NCBI GenBank assembly: GCA_023475225.1
Contig: JAMCVK010000048.1
Span: 1 to 63,484 of the forward strand
Reading direction: 5' to 3'
From: Chloroflexota bacterium
GTDB lineage: Bacteria > Chloroflexota > UBA6077 > FW602-bin22 > JAMCVK01
DNA length: 63,484 nucleotides
Position 1 is the stretch's first letter; the number at the start of each line of letters is the position of its first letter. The position numbers were made by a program, and so were the translations under genes. Below, piece by piece: positions 15,620-24,619 of this stretch. Below the pieces are notes generated by a model, which was not told the DNA's origin, did not search any database, and saw only the letters and a program-made list of their open reading frames with translations.

Positions 15620-16993
15620 ATGCTCGCTGAGCGCGTTATTGACCGGTTGAAAGAGATCCTTGGAGCAAGCGCCGTCCTGACCAGCGCGGAAGATAGATTG
15701 TTCTACTCCTATGATGCAACTATGCCCGAATATCTGCCAGACGCAGTCGTCTTCCCCCTGAACACTGAGCACGTCCAGCAGGTCCTGCGCCTGGCCAACG
15801 AGCTGAAGATCCCCCTGGTCCCCCGGGGTGCAGGTACCAACCTCAGCGGTGGCTCCCTCCCAGTTAATGGGGGCATTGTCCTTTGCCTCACAAAGATGGC
15901 CCGCATCCTGGAGATCGATCAAGAGAACCTAACTGCTGTCGTCGAACCGGGAGTAGTCAATGCCCACCTCCAGATCGCCGTGGCCTCTTATGGACTCTTT
16001 TACCCTCCTGATCCGGCCAGCATGAACGTTTGCACCTTAGGTGGTAATGTCGCCGAATGTAGCGGAGGACCACGCTGTCTGAAATATGGTGTCACGCGAG
16101 ATTATGTTCTCGGACTGGAGATAGTCCTTGCCAATGGGGAGATCATCCACACCGGCGGACGTGTGGTCAAGAACGTGACTGGCTACGATCTGACACGGCT
16201 TTTTATCGGCTCAGAGGGCACCCTCGGCGTGGTAACTAAGATCATCTTACGTTTGCTTCCACTGCCGGAAGCCAAGAAGACACTGCTGGCTATCTTCGAT
16301 CACATCGGTGCGGCCGGGGCAGCCGTTAGCGCCATCATCGCCGCTGGCATTGTCCCTACAACCCTTGAGCTGATGGATAATCTCCTGATTCAGTGTGCTG
16401 AGGACTTTGTCTCGGCTGGTCTACCCAGAGATGCTCAAGCCGTCCTGCTTATAGAGGTAGACGGTTTCGCTGAGTCGCTTGATAGACAGGTCCAACAAAT
16501 CGAGACGATCTGCCGCCAAAATATGGTGCGTGAGGTACGACAGGCCAGGACAGCGAAGGAGGTTGACGACCTCTGGTTAGCACGGCGAAGCGTCATCGGT
16601 GCTGTGGCCAGGCTACGACCCAGCTATCATCTCCAAGATATCACTGTGCCTCGTAGCCAATTGCCAGCCATCATTGCTAAGATCGGTGAAATCTCTCAAA
16701 AATACGGCCTTCCCATCGGAAATCTAGCCCACGCCGGCGATGGTAACCTCCATCCTTTAATCCTTTTCGACAAGCGCAACAAGGATGAGGTAGCACGCGT
16801 CCAGTTCGCTGAAAGAGAGATCTTCGCTGCGGCCCTAGAGATGGGAGGCACGCTGAGTGGAGAACACGGCATCGGATTGGAGAAAAGAGATTATCTCCCC
16901 CTGGCATACAGTCCGCTGGAAATGCATCTCACCAGAGAAATCAAGCGTCTATTCGATCCTAATAACATTCTAAACCCGCACAAGATTGTCTGA
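15620..16993 (+). CDS. FAD-linked oxidase, GlcD-like
   Basis: A 457-residue PCMH-type flavoprotein with the usual length of glycolate oxidase subunit D and D-lactate dehydrogenases. FAD-binding motifs include VPRGAGTNLSGG, TLGGNVAECSGG and VVKNVTGYDLTRLFIGSEGT. The C-terminal cap ends in GNLAHAGDGNLHP and GGTLSGEHGIG. It oxidises 2-hydroxyacids. No GlcE or GlcF partner is present; the immediately upstream Fe-S flavoprotein may serve as its redox partner, which is inference. It converges on the MFS gene 24 nt later. Confidence 0.88.
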   Translation: MLAERVIDRLKEILGASAVLTSAEDRLFYSYDATMPEYLPDAVVFPLNTEHVQQVLRLANELKIPLVPRGAGTNLSGGSLPVNGGIVLCLTKMARILEIDQENLTAVVEPGVVNAHLQIAVASYGLFYPPDPASMNVCTLGGNVAECSGGPRCLKYGVTRDYVLGLEIVLANGEIIHTGGRVVKNVTGYDLTRLFIGSEGTLGVVTKIILRLLPLPEAKKTLLAIFDHIGAAGAAVSAIIAAGIVPTTLELMDNLLIQCAEDFVSAGLPRDAQAVLLIEVDGFAESLDRQVQQIETICRQNMVREVRQARTAKEVDDLWLARRSVIGAVARLRPSYHLQDITVPRSQLPAIIAKIGEISQKYGLPIGNLAHAGDGNLHPLILFDKRNKDEVARVQFAEREIFAAALEMGGTLSGEHGIGLEKRDYLPLAYSPLEMHLTREIKRLFDPNNILNPHKIV

Positions 16994-17017
16994 ATCGGAT
17001 TCCAGCCCGCGGTCATC

Positions 17018-18277
17018 TTATCTTCCCCAAAGGCCACTCGACTCAGATGCTCTGACCTCACGAACCTTAACCAAAAGGATCGTGCCTATCAGAAAACAGA
17101 TAGCCCCACCAAGGAATAAGACCGTGTATCCCTGATTCGGTTGCTGCGCATTGAAAAAATCGATCAATGGTCCGGCCAGACGAGACAAGGCGGCCGCTCC
17201 GGCTGTGGCGATGTTAGAGATTCCTAGGTAGCGAGCGCTCTCCCCTAAAGGAATCAACTTGATGATGAGAGCCCAGTTTGCAGTAAGGAAGATACCCAAA
17301 GAACTGCCGAAAATCCCTCCACAGGCTAGGACGTAGCTATAATCATGGGCGAGAAGCATCAACAACATGGCCACCATCCCTCCCACTCCGGAGATTACGA
17401 GGAGGAATTTACACCCCAGTCTATCCGCTAGATACCCGGCCGGATAGACGATAACCAGAAGACTGATAACGACAACTATCATTAAATCGGCTGTAACGCT
17501 AGCCGGGTTTGGGACCTGGAGCACATCCTTGATGAAGTAGAGGAAGAAACTCTGCACGGCTGTAGCGCTAATCAAAATGAAGAAGCGGGAAACAAGGAGC
17601 CAGACGAAGTCGGGATAGCGACGAATGTCCACCTTGAACGTATCTCTTATTGTCGGAAGCAATGGCACTTTCGCCGTCGCCGGCAGGGGCTCTTCTTGGA
17701 CAGTAAGGACGGTAACAAGCATCGTCCCCAAGAGCACGGCCATGATCGAAACCACCGCCAGCCAAACTTGTCCTTGATCGATGAAAAAGCTGGCCACCTT
17801 CACCGCCGCTATGGTACCGACCATCTCAGCGAGGTTCTTCACCCCAACAGCTATCCCCCTTCTCTGGGGAGGAACAAGGTCGGGGATAAGTCCCTGATAA
17901 GCGCCGTGGGCCGTATTGGACGAAAGTTGCAATAGTAAGTAGCTTACGAAGAGGAACCAATAATTGCCCGAAATCACCACGGCGGTGAGAAAAAGCAGAT
18001 CCAGCAGTGTACCCAGGAAGACGTAAGGGCGGCGGCGTCCCCAGGAAGAGGTTGTGTGGTCGCTGATCGCTCCTACCAGAGGCTGGACAAGCATAGCCAG
18101 CATCAGACCGCTGAAGGTCATCATCCCCAAGTAGGTGCCTTGTAAGGCCTGGGGGGCAAAATCTAACACCCTTATCGGTAGAATAATTGGGTGGAGGCTA
18201 TTCCAGAGGAAGGCTAAGGCGAACCAGTAAATACTGATGCTGATGTAATCTGAAAAGGCGAGCTTCTTTATCGCCAC
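17018..18277 (-). CDS. MFS transporter
   Basis: A 419-residue carrier with about 12 hydrophobic spans. The loop between spans 2 and 3 carries GAISDHTTSSWGRRRPY, the form seen in the sucrose/glycoside-type MFS branch, and a second partial copy GYLADRLGCKF follows the middle loop. It probably imports a sugar or glycoside across the inner membrane; substrate unknown. Start is uncertain: GTG 18277 (AAGGA before it) gives the short N-terminus usual for this branch; TTG 18361 (GGTGGAG before it) would add 28 residues. Confidence 0.8.
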   Translation of the reverse strand: MAIKKLAFSDYISISIYWFALAFLWNSLHPIILPIRVLDFAPQALQGTYLGMMTFSGLMLAMLVQPLVGAISDHTTSSWGRRRPYVFLGTLLDLLFLTAVVISGNYWFLFVSYLLLQLSSNTAHGAYQGLIPDLVPPQRRGIAVGVKNLAEMVGTIAAVKVASFFIDQGQVWLAVVSIMAVLLGTMLVTVLTVQEEPLPATAKVPLLPTIRDTFKVDIRRYPDFVWLLVSRFFILISATAVQSFFLYFIKDVLQVPNPASVTADLMIVVVISLLVIVYPAGYLADRLGCKFLLVISGVGGMVAMLLMLLAHDYSYVLACGGIFGSSLGIFLTANWALIIKLIPLGESARYLGISNIATAGAAALSRLAGPLIDFFNAQQPNQGYTVLFLGGAICFLIGTILLVKVREVRASESSGLWGR

Positions 18278-18479
18278 CCCGTTCCTTACCGCTTCTCGTA
18301 GTTTGGTATGGAGAGGAACAAAGATATGCAACACCCCTTCAAGGTAGAGTAGCCCCGACAAATATGGCTCTCCACCTCAGGATGGATTACAACAACATGC
18401 AACCTTGCCCTACTAGGTGGACGCATGCACTCCGCGGGTTCTATTCCGGATCGAGACGAGGGTGGCCTGGTCACGACCC

Positions 18480-18716
18480 TCAGGCTACAACCATCACCAT
18501 CAAGGTGAGTGTGCTCTTTAGTCCATCGAGGCCGTGTACCTGATTCATTATAAGCCGGCCAATGGCATTGGAATCCTCGGCTTGGATGGTGGCCACGATG
18601 TCGTACGGCCCGGCGACCACATCTGCCCCGCTGATGCCCGCTATGCTGCGCAGTTGGTTCACAACAGAAGCAGCCTTACCTACATCGACGTTGATCAAAA
18701 CGTATGCCTTCGCCAT
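18480..18716 (-). CDS. Stand-alone Lrp/AsnC ligand-binding (RAM) domain protein
   Basis: A 78-residue protein that consists only of the AsnC effector-binding fold (AKAYVLINVDVGKA, then DVVAGPYDIVATIQAED). The helix-turn-helix of Lrp regulators is missing. Such SMLA/RAM proteins form oligomers and bind amino acids or other effectors, sometimes modulating full-length Lrp proteins. AGGAGG precedes ATG 18716. It is divergent from the FHA operon and has an extended -10 promoter candidate. Confidence 0.85.
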   Translation of the reverse strand: MAKAYVLINVDVGKAASVVNQLRSIAGISGADVVAGPYDIVATIQAEDSNAIGRLIMNQVHGLDGLKSTLTLMVMVVA

Positions 18717-18787
18717 ACTTGTCCTCCTTCTACTTCGCTAAAGAATTGGGCCAACGATCAATCACCTCACCCAATCCCTCTAATCGC

Positions 18788-18796
18788 AGTATACCA
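18788..18796 (-). promoter_or_regulatory. Extended -10 promoter candidate for the RAM-domain gene
   Basis: TATACT preceded by TGG on the minus strand gives a TGn extended -10 element. No good -35 is seen. The gene starts about 65 nt downstream. Confidence 0.35.
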
Positions 18797-18908
18797 CATC
18801 AGCCTTGCTGCTCATATGGGTCTTATACCGGAGGCAAATGATTCCTCTTTACCTGTACCATCTCCTTGGAGGGCAAAGTAACTACAAGGGGTTCCGGATA
18901 GACCTGGC

Positions 18909-18949
18909 GGGTCAAGCGCGTTGACCCTGGATAGAATGGTAATTATAAT
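18909..18949 (+). promoter_or_regulatory. Promoter of the FHA/wall operon with overlapping inverted repeat
   Basis: TTGACC (18921-18926) and a perfect TATAAT (18944-18949) are spaced by 17 bp. The perfect inverted repeat GGGTCAA (18909-18915)/TTGACCC (18921-18927) with a 5-bp centre covers the -35 box, so a bound protein would block or touch sigma. fhaA starts at 18999. Confidence 0.65.
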
Positions 18950-18998
18950 GGAGGTGTCTTAACTCTGAATGCCTGTAATCTAAGCGGGGAGACTGGGC

Positions 18999-19775
18999 AT
19001 GGGAGCTCTAACACGGTTTGAGGAGTTCATCGAAAATTTGATGGAGGGCTCCTTTGCGCGCATGCTGAAGAGTCACTTGCAACCGGTGGAGCTGGCCAAG
19101 CGGCTGGCCCGGGCAATGGAGGCAGAGCGAACCATCGGTGCTGGTAAAACCTTCGTCCCCAACGAATATGAAATTCTACTTTGCCCAGAAGACTTCAGAT
19201 CGTACCAGTCAATACAGCATTCGATGGAAAGGGAGTTGTCCGATTATCTTAAGGAGGTAGCCGGAGAAAGAAACTTCACTATCATCGGCCAGCTCACGGT
19301 GAAGATACAACCTGATGTCGGATTGGGACACTCTCAGATCCGCGTCATAACTAGAATGATTGATCCAGTCAGCGATCAGTCAGCTACTAAAGAATTGGCG
19401 GTTCGGCTCGACCAGACACAGCGGTTGCCATCCATCCCAGTTAAAGATCTCACCAAGCCCATACCTCTAAAGGCAGTGCTCGTTATCGCCTCAGGCAGTG
19501 CCAAGGGCATCCATCTCCCTATCGACAAACCTACGGTTACTATTGGACGAGGACTCGATAACAACCTTACCCTCGAGGACCAGCGGGTTTCCCGCTACCA
19601 CGCTGAGATCAGAGCTAAAGCCGGTCGATTCACACTACACGATTTGCAGAGCACCAACGGCACCTACACTAATGGGCAGCGTATCAAAGAGACCATTTTA
19701 GCCGATGGTGACCACCTTCGCCTGGGTGATACAGAGTTGGTCTTTCATCTCGCCTTGAAGGACGATGAAGGTTGA
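18999..19775 (+). CDS. fhaA: FhaA-like protein (DUF3662 + FHA)
   Basis: A 258-residue cytoplasmic protein with an N-terminal DUF3662 domain (about 1-125; RFEEFIENLMEGSFARM) and a C-terminal FHA domain (about 175-250; TIGRGLDNNLTL, VSRYHAEI, LQSTNGTYTNG). FHA domains read phosphothreonine. In actinobacteria FhaA binds the pseudokinase MviN/MurJ and wall machinery. Here it heads an operon with FhaB, RodA and a transpeptidase, the same order as in actinobacteria, but no Ser/Thr kinase or phosphatase is nearby. GGGGAG precedes the ATG. Confidence 0.88.
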   Translation: MGALTRFEEFIENLMEGSFARMLKSHLQPVELAKRLARAMEAERTIGAGKTFVPNEYEILLCPEDFRSYQSIQHSMERELSDYLKEVAGERNFTIIGQLTVKIQPDVGLGHSQIRVITRMIDPVSDQSATKELAVRLDQTQRLPSIPVKDLTKPIPLKAVLVIASGSAKGIHLPIDKPTVTIGRGLDNNLTLEDQRVSRYHAEIRAKAGRFTLHDLQSTNGTYTNGQRIKETILADGDHLRLGDTELVFHLALKDDEG

Positions 19776-20209
19776 ATACCGAAATAGGGCTTTTCCTCCT
19801 TCGCCTCGGCTTTATGTTAACTTTATACCTTTTCCTTCTTATTTTAATATTACTGATCCTACGTGATCTACGTGCTGCCTCCCTGACTGAGGCAACCGAA
19901 GCGAGCTCCGCCCTTGGGCAATTGGCAGTGATTGAGGGGAATGAGAGTAACCTATCCACCGGACAGGTTTTTCATCTGCGACCGGTGACGAGCATCGGAC
20001 GAGATCCCAATAATGTGATCGTGCTGGCTGATAGTTTCGTCTCTGGCCAGCATGCCCTGCTCGCTCAGCATAACGAAGCGTGGTGGTTGGCAGACCTGGG
20101 CAGTACGAATGGCACATTTGTAAATCGACAGCGCATTCAGGAGAAGGTACAACTAAAAGCGGGCGATATTGTCCAAATAGGACGGGTAATCCTGAAATTC
20201 ACCGAATAG
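19772..20209 (+). CDS. fhaB: FhaB-like membrane-anchored FHA protein
   Basis: A 145-residue protein with one N-terminal membrane span (about 8-30, LRLGFMLTLYLFLLILILLI), a short linker and an FHA domain (SIGRDPNNVIVL, VSGQHALL, LGSTNGTFVN). It overlaps the fhaA stop by 4 nt (TTG start in TTGA), so translation is coupled. It likely tethers phosphoprotein signalling to the membrane site of wall synthesis. The upstream frame could begin at a later codon, but the coupled TTG fits spacing. Confidence 0.85.
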   Translation: MNTEIGLFLLRLGFMLTLYLFLLILILLILRDLRAASLTEATEASSALGQLAVIEGNESNLSTGQVFHLRPVTSIGRDPNNVIVLADSFVSGQHALLAQHNEAWWLADLGSTNGTFVNRQRIQEKVQLKAGDIVQIGRVILKFTE

Positions 20210-20250
20210 GAGGACTTACTCCTAACCTTCAATTCAGGAGGTAAGAGGAT

Positions 20251-21111
20251 ATGGAGAGCGTTTCCATCGCCGTTATCGGCGGCAGTGGGCTATATCAAAT
20301 GGGGGAACTAACGGATATTGAAGAGGCATACCTCTCAACACCATTCGGTGAGCCAAGCGATGCTATAACCATCGGCACCATCATGGGGAAAAGGATAGCC
20401 TTTTTACCTCGTCACGGCCGAGGACACTATATCAGTCCAACGAACCTAAATGCTCGGGCCAACATCTACGCCTTAAAGTTACTGGGGGTAGAACAAATCA
20501 TCTCTGTGAGCGCCGTTGGGAGCATGAAGGAAGAGATCGCACCGCTTGATATCGTCATACCAGACCAGCTCTTTGACCGAACAAAAACACGCCTTAATAC
20601 CTTCTTTGATTCCAGCATCGTCGTGCATATCGGCTTCGCTGAACCATTTTGCCCCGTATTGAGCAACACCCTCTACGCCGCTGCTGTAGATAATGGGGCA
20701 ACTGTGCACAAAGGGGGTACCCTTCTTTGCATCGAAGGGCCCCAATTTTCGACTAAGGCCGAGTCACGCATCTATCGCCAGTGGGGCATAGATATCATCG
20801 GAATGACTGCTATTCCGGAGGCCAAGCTGGCACGTGAGGCAGAGATCTGCTACGCTACCCTCGCCATGGTAACCGACTACGATGTTTGGCACGAAACCGA
20901 GGCTCCAGTCACCATTGAAATGGTCGTAGAAAACCTAGGACGCAATGCTGCGATGGCCCAACGCATAATCAAATCCGTTGTACCCTTCCTGTCAAGAGAA
21001 CGGAAATGCCCCTGTGCCAGCGCTTTGGAAAATACCATAATAACCCAGCGAGATAGGATTCCAGCCAAATTAAGGGAGGACCTCAAGCCCCTCTTGGGTA
21101 AGTATTTTTAA
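20251..21111 (+). CDS. mtnP: S-methyl-5'-thioadenosine phosphorylase
   Basis: A 286-residue purine nucleoside phosphorylase of the MTAP type: GGSGLY (10-15), LPRHGRGH, SAVGSMKEEI, CIEGPQFSTKAESR, GMTAIPEAKLAREAEICYA and VTDYDVW. It splits methylthioadenosine into adenine and methylthioribose-1-phosphate. Methylthioadenosine is the by-product of the spermidine synthase encoded at 40.8-41.7 kb. Its place between fhaB and rodA is where actinobacteria carry the PP2C phosphatase gene. AGGAGG precedes ATG 20251. Confidence 0.93.
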   Translation: MESVSIAVIGGSGLYQMGELTDIEEAYLSTPFGEPSDAITIGTIMGKRIAFLPRHGRGHYISPTNLNARANIYALKLLGVEQIISVSAVGSMKEEIAPLDIVIPDQLFDRTKTRLNTFFDSSIVVHIGFAEPFCPVLSNTLYAAAVDNGATVHKGGTLLCIEGPQFSTKAESRIYRQWGIDIIGMTAIPEAKLAREAEICYATLAMVTDYDVWHETEAPVTIEMVVENLGRNAAMAQRIIKSVVPFLSRERKCPCASALENTIITQRDRIPAKLREDLKPLLGKYF

Positions 21112-21115
21112 TTCC

Positions 21116-22387
21116 ATGCTTAGGGCTCTATGTTTAAGGGAATTCAGCCTACTGCTTGCTGCATACGTTGTCCTGGCTTTCGGACTGGCTAACGTAGCCC
21201 TGGTTCGCCACAAAGGACTAGCTAGCGGAGACTTCTTGCCTATGATAACGTTTGTAGGGCTGTTCCTTGGCCTGTGGATTTGGCTGACTCTACGTTGCTT
21301 TCACGGTGATCAACTCTTATTACCCATCGTGGCTATGCTCTGCGCCTTAGGATTGACTATAGTCTCGCGCTTAGAGCCCAACCTTTTGCTAAAACAAGTC
21401 ATCTGGATCGCGTCAGGGATAGGTATTATGAGTGGGGTGATAGCTTTTCCTAGAGATCTCCTCTGGCTTAAGCGCTATAAATACACCTGGGCCATCTTAG
21501 GCCTGTTTCTTGTCGCTTTGACCCTTCTCCTGGGCACAGATCCCAGCCACACGGGAACACGACTTTGGTTTAGCTTCGCCGGAATATATTTCCAGCCGTC
21601 GGAGATCCTAAAGGTGCTGTTAGTCATTTTTCTGGCTGCCTATCTCGATGATAAGCGCGAACTACTAGCCTTTGATGTCTACCGAATAGGATTTCTACGT
21701 TTACCTCCCTTACCCTATTTGGGACCTCTCCTGACTATGTGGGGACTCTCGATCATCCTACTCGTCGGCCAGAAAGACTTGGGGGCGACCTTCCTCTTGT
21801 TTGGCATTTTCCTGGCTATGCTCTACGTTGCCAGTTCGAGAGGAACCTACGTCTGGGGTGGGCTAATTCTTTTCTTGATAGCTGCCTATATCGCCTATCA
21901 CCTCTCTCCTCACGTACAAGGTCGCGTTGATATTTGGCTGAACCCCTGGAGAGATCCCGGGGGAGCCTCGTATCAAGTGGTGCAATCGCTGGTAGCCTTC
22001 GCTAGCGGCGGCCTCTTTGGAGTAGGGCTAAATTGGGGGCACCCCGATATCATTCCCGCCGTTCACACCGATTTCCCCCTCGCTGCTATCGGTGAGGAGC
22101 TCGGCCTGAGCGGCACTATAGCAATAGTCTCTCTTTACCTTCTCTTGATCTATCGTGGTTTCCGCACGGCGTTGAGCTCCCCGCACAGCTTTGACCAACT
22201 ATTGGCCGCAGGACTTACCACCATCATTGCCATCCAATCCCTGGTGATCATCAGTGGTAACCTTGGGCTGCTCCCCTTGACCGGGATCACACTTCCCTTC
22301 GTTAGCTACGGTGGTAGTAGTATGGTGGCCAACTTTATCGTTATCGGGCTACTTTTACGTATTTCGCACGAGTCAAAGGGACAATGA
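21116..22387 (+). CDS. rodA: RodA/FtsW-type peptidoglycan glycosyltransferase (SEDS)
   Basis: A 423-residue multi-span SEDS protein. Family landmarks are GLGDLGA-like GQKDLGATFLLFGIF, GGASYQVVQSL, ASGGLFGVGLNWG, DFPLAAIGEELGL and the final LPFVSYGGSSMVANF. SEDS proteins polymerise lipid II with a class B transpeptidase partner, and such a partner starts in the overlapping next gene. It lies 4 nt after mtnP. FtsW is possible by sequence alone; the cluster favours the elongation role. Confidence 0.9.
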   Translation: MLRALCLREFSLLLAAYVVLAFGLANVALVRHKGLASGDFLPMITFVGLFLGLWIWLTLRCFHGDQLLLPIVAMLCALGLTIVSRLEPNLLLKQVIWIASGIGIMSGVIAFPRDLLWLKRYKYTWAILGLFLVALTLLLGTDPSHTGTRLWFSFAGIYFQPSEILKVLLVIFLAAYLDDKRELLAFDVYRIGFLRLPPLPYLGPLLTMWGLSIILLVGQKDLGATFLLFGIFLAMLYVASSRGTYVWGGLILFLIAAYIAYHLSPHVQGRVDIWLNPWRDPGGASYQVVQSLVAFASGGLFGVGLNWGHPDIIPAVHTDFPLAAIGEELGLSGTIAIVSLYLLLIYRGFRTALSSPHSFDQLLAAGLTTIIAIQSLVIISGNLGLLPLTGITLPFVSYGGSSMVANFIVIGLLLRISHESKGQ

Positions 22388-23799
22388 AGCAGAATATCAG
22401 AGGATTGGCACTGCTATTCGTACTCTTTTTCACCATAGTCGGTCTAGACCTGGGCTACTGGCAGGTGATTAGGGCCGCAGAACTGACAAACAATATAGAA
22501 ATAAACCGCTATCGCCTATTGGAAGGGGAGAAACAGACCAAGCGTGGCCGCATCCTGGACCGAAATGGGATTGAGTTAGCTAAGACCGAGCTCACCCCCG
22601 AAGGAGCAAGGCGCATCTATCCCCAACCCTGGCTGGTTCACGTGACAGGCTATCACTCGTTCCGCTATGGTGATTCTAATATAGAGAAGAGTTTCGACAA
22701 ATACCTGCGGGGAGCAACAGGTCTGGATCTCACCACCTCCCTCAAAAACGACCTTTTCCATCGTCCAACCACTGGATCAGATGTCGTCTTGACCATCGAT
22801 AGCAGGCTACAAAAAATAGCCGAGGCTGCTCTAGGGCAACGAAAAGGGGCAATTGTTGCTCTTGACCCTCGCTCGGGCGCGATTTTGGCCCTGGCCAGTC
22901 ACCCCTACTTCGATCCCAATACTCTGGAACACGATTGGTCTAAGTTGCGAGAAGATCCGGATCAGCCTCTTCTAAACAGGGCTACTCAGGGGCTTTATAC
23001 CCCAGGTTCTACATTTAAAACAGTGACCCTATCAGCCGCTCTCGAGACAGGCACAGTAAAGCCATCAGATACTTTCACCGATGCCACTGGGGTCTTTATC
23101 GTCGACGGCTTCCCCATCCGTGATGACAATCACCCCGGAATAACGAGATTTGACCTGTTCCATGCCTATGCTTACTCCTGCAATGTGTCTTTCGCTCGGA
23201 TCGGTTTGGCTCTCGGCGCTGACCGTCTCAGCGCTTATGCTCGTGCTTTCGGTTTTGGGTCCATAATTCCTCTGGAGATACCTACCGCAGCCAGCCAGAT
23301 CATGAGCACGCCCGACTTCTTACGGAGCAGACCCGCCCTAGCCTCCACCGCTTTTGGACAAGGACAATTGCAAGCGACACCTCTGGAGATGGCCTTGATA
23401 GCAGCTACGATAGCCAATGGCGGCTTGACACCTCAGCCCTACCTGGTAGCCCGGGTGCAAAGTCCTGATGGACGCATATTATATACAGCTAATCCGAAAA
23501 CGTGGCGAAAGGTGATAAGTGAACAGACCGCTGAGGCGGTAAAGCAAGCGATGATTATCAGCGTAGAGGAGGGATGGGCCAAGCCAGCGCGCATTCCTGA
23601 TGTAGCAGTAGCCGGCAAAACCGGTTCAGCTGAGGTCATACCAGGTTTACCTACGCACGCCTGGTTTATTGGCTTCGCCCCCGCTGATAAGCCCCAAATT
23701 GCTGTGGCTGTTATCAAAGAGTATGCCGGTGGGGGATCCACCGAGGCCACCCCCTCAGGACGGCAGGTGATCGAAGCTGCCCTAAAAATAATGCGCTAA
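22384..23799 (+). CDS. pbpA: Class B penicillin-binding protein (transpeptidase)
   Basis: A 471-residue protein with one N-terminal membrane span (about 9-28), a short pedestal region and a transpeptidase domain. Active-site motifs are S209-T-F-K, S265-C-N and K412-T-G. The length and short N-terminal part match actinobacterial PbpA rather than long PBP2. It cross-links peptidoglycan outside the membrane together with the SEDS protein, with which it overlaps by 4 nt (ATGA). Confidence 0.92.
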   Translation: MKQNIRGLALLFVLFFTIVGLDLGYWQVIRAAELTNNIEINRYRLLEGEKQTKRGRILDRNGIELAKTELTPEGARRIYPQPWLVHVTGYHSFRYGDSNIEKSFDKYLRGATGLDLTTSLKNDLFHRPTTGSDVVLTIDSRLQKIAEAALGQRKGAIVALDPRSGAILALASHPYFDPNTLEHDWSKLREDPDQPLLNRATQGLYTPGSTFKTVTLSAALETGTVKPSDTFTDATGVFIVDGFPIRDDNHPGITRFDLFHAYAYSCNVSFARIGLALGADRLSAYARAFGFGSIIPLEIPTAASQIMSTPDFLRSRPALASTAFGQGQLQATPLEMALIAATIANGGLTPQPYLVARVQSPDGRILYTANPKTWRKVISEQTAEAVKQAMIISVEEGWAKPARIPDVAVAGKTGSAEVIPGLPTHAWFIGFAPADKPQIAVAVIKEYAGGGSTEATPSGRQVIEAALKIMR

Positions 23800-23902
23800 T
23801 AAGAAATTTCAGAAAAGCGTCTCACCAACACTACTTTCATGTTACAATAGGTGATGTTCTCCATGGGCTACGGTCCAGATCAGTGGCAACAGGTGTAGCC
23901 TC

Positions 23903-24616
23903 ATGCAATCGAAAACCAGCCAAGCAAGTATGGGCAATAGAAACCGGTTATTGTCACTCCTCCTTATAGTAGCAGCCCTCGGGCTCCTTTCCGGGTTGCT
24001 CGTCGGCGCGAGGAGCTGTCGCTCATTGGTCAGCCAGACTGTAGATGAAGATACCTACTTGACCCTGGTGAGCACTCTGTTTAGCAAAGGAGCGAGTCGC
24101 AGTCTGATCGTTGATCGGTTGACCCCCCTTGGCCGAGCTGCGGCCGTCCCCCATATTCTGGAGCTGGCCGAGCGCTACAGCCGCTCAGATGATATTAGGC
24201 AACAACGCCAGGCAGAGGGTTTGCATCAACTGGCCGCAACTATCGGTGGGGTGGGGTTGGTAACCCCGACCTCGCCGCGACGCGCCGAAGCTAGCCCGAC
24301 ACCGAGAGTCCTTGCCCCAACCGCTTCGCCAACCCCAATAGCTGCCACGCCAACTGTGGTCTTCGCCTCACCGACGCCACCCGCCATAAGTGGATCAGGT
24401 GTGATAAGAACGGCCACTGGCGAAGCGGCTAACCTGCGCACTCAACCGACGACCAAAGCCCCGATTTTGGGCATCATCCCAAATGGTCAAAAAGTAGAGG
24501 TATTGCAGATCGTCGCTGGAGAAGCGATAGACTCAGTCGAGAACCGTTGGTATCAGGTGAAATATAAGGACTCGTTTGGTTATGTATATTTCAAGTTACT
24601 CGCGCCTGGAGAATAA
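23903..24616 (+). CDS. Membrane-anchored SH3b-domain protein sharing a domain with its neighbour
   Basis: A 237-residue protein: one membrane span (about 14-36), a helical extracytoplasmic part (about 46-110) beginning YLTLVSTLFSKG and ending GLHQLAATI, a Pro/Thr linker (about 115-155) and a bacterial SH3 domain (about 160-237; AANLRTQPTTKAP, GYVYFKLLAPG). SH3b domains commonly bind wall peptides. The helical part is clearly related to that in the next gene. It follows pbpA after 100 bp and probably serves the cell envelope. Function of the shared domain is unknown. Confidence 0.7.
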   Translation: MQSKTSQASMGNRNRLLSLLLIVAALGLLSGLLVGARSCRSLVSQTVDEDTYLTLVSTLFSKGASRSLIVDRLTPLGRAAAVPHILELAERYSRSDDIRQQRQAEGLHQLAATIGGVGLVTPTSPRRAEASPTPRVLAPTASPTPIAATPTVVFASPTPPAISGSGVIRTATGEAANLRTQPTTKAPILGIIPNGQKVEVLQIVAGEAIDSVENRWYQVKYKDSFGYVYFKLLAPGE

Positions 24617-24619
24617 GCT

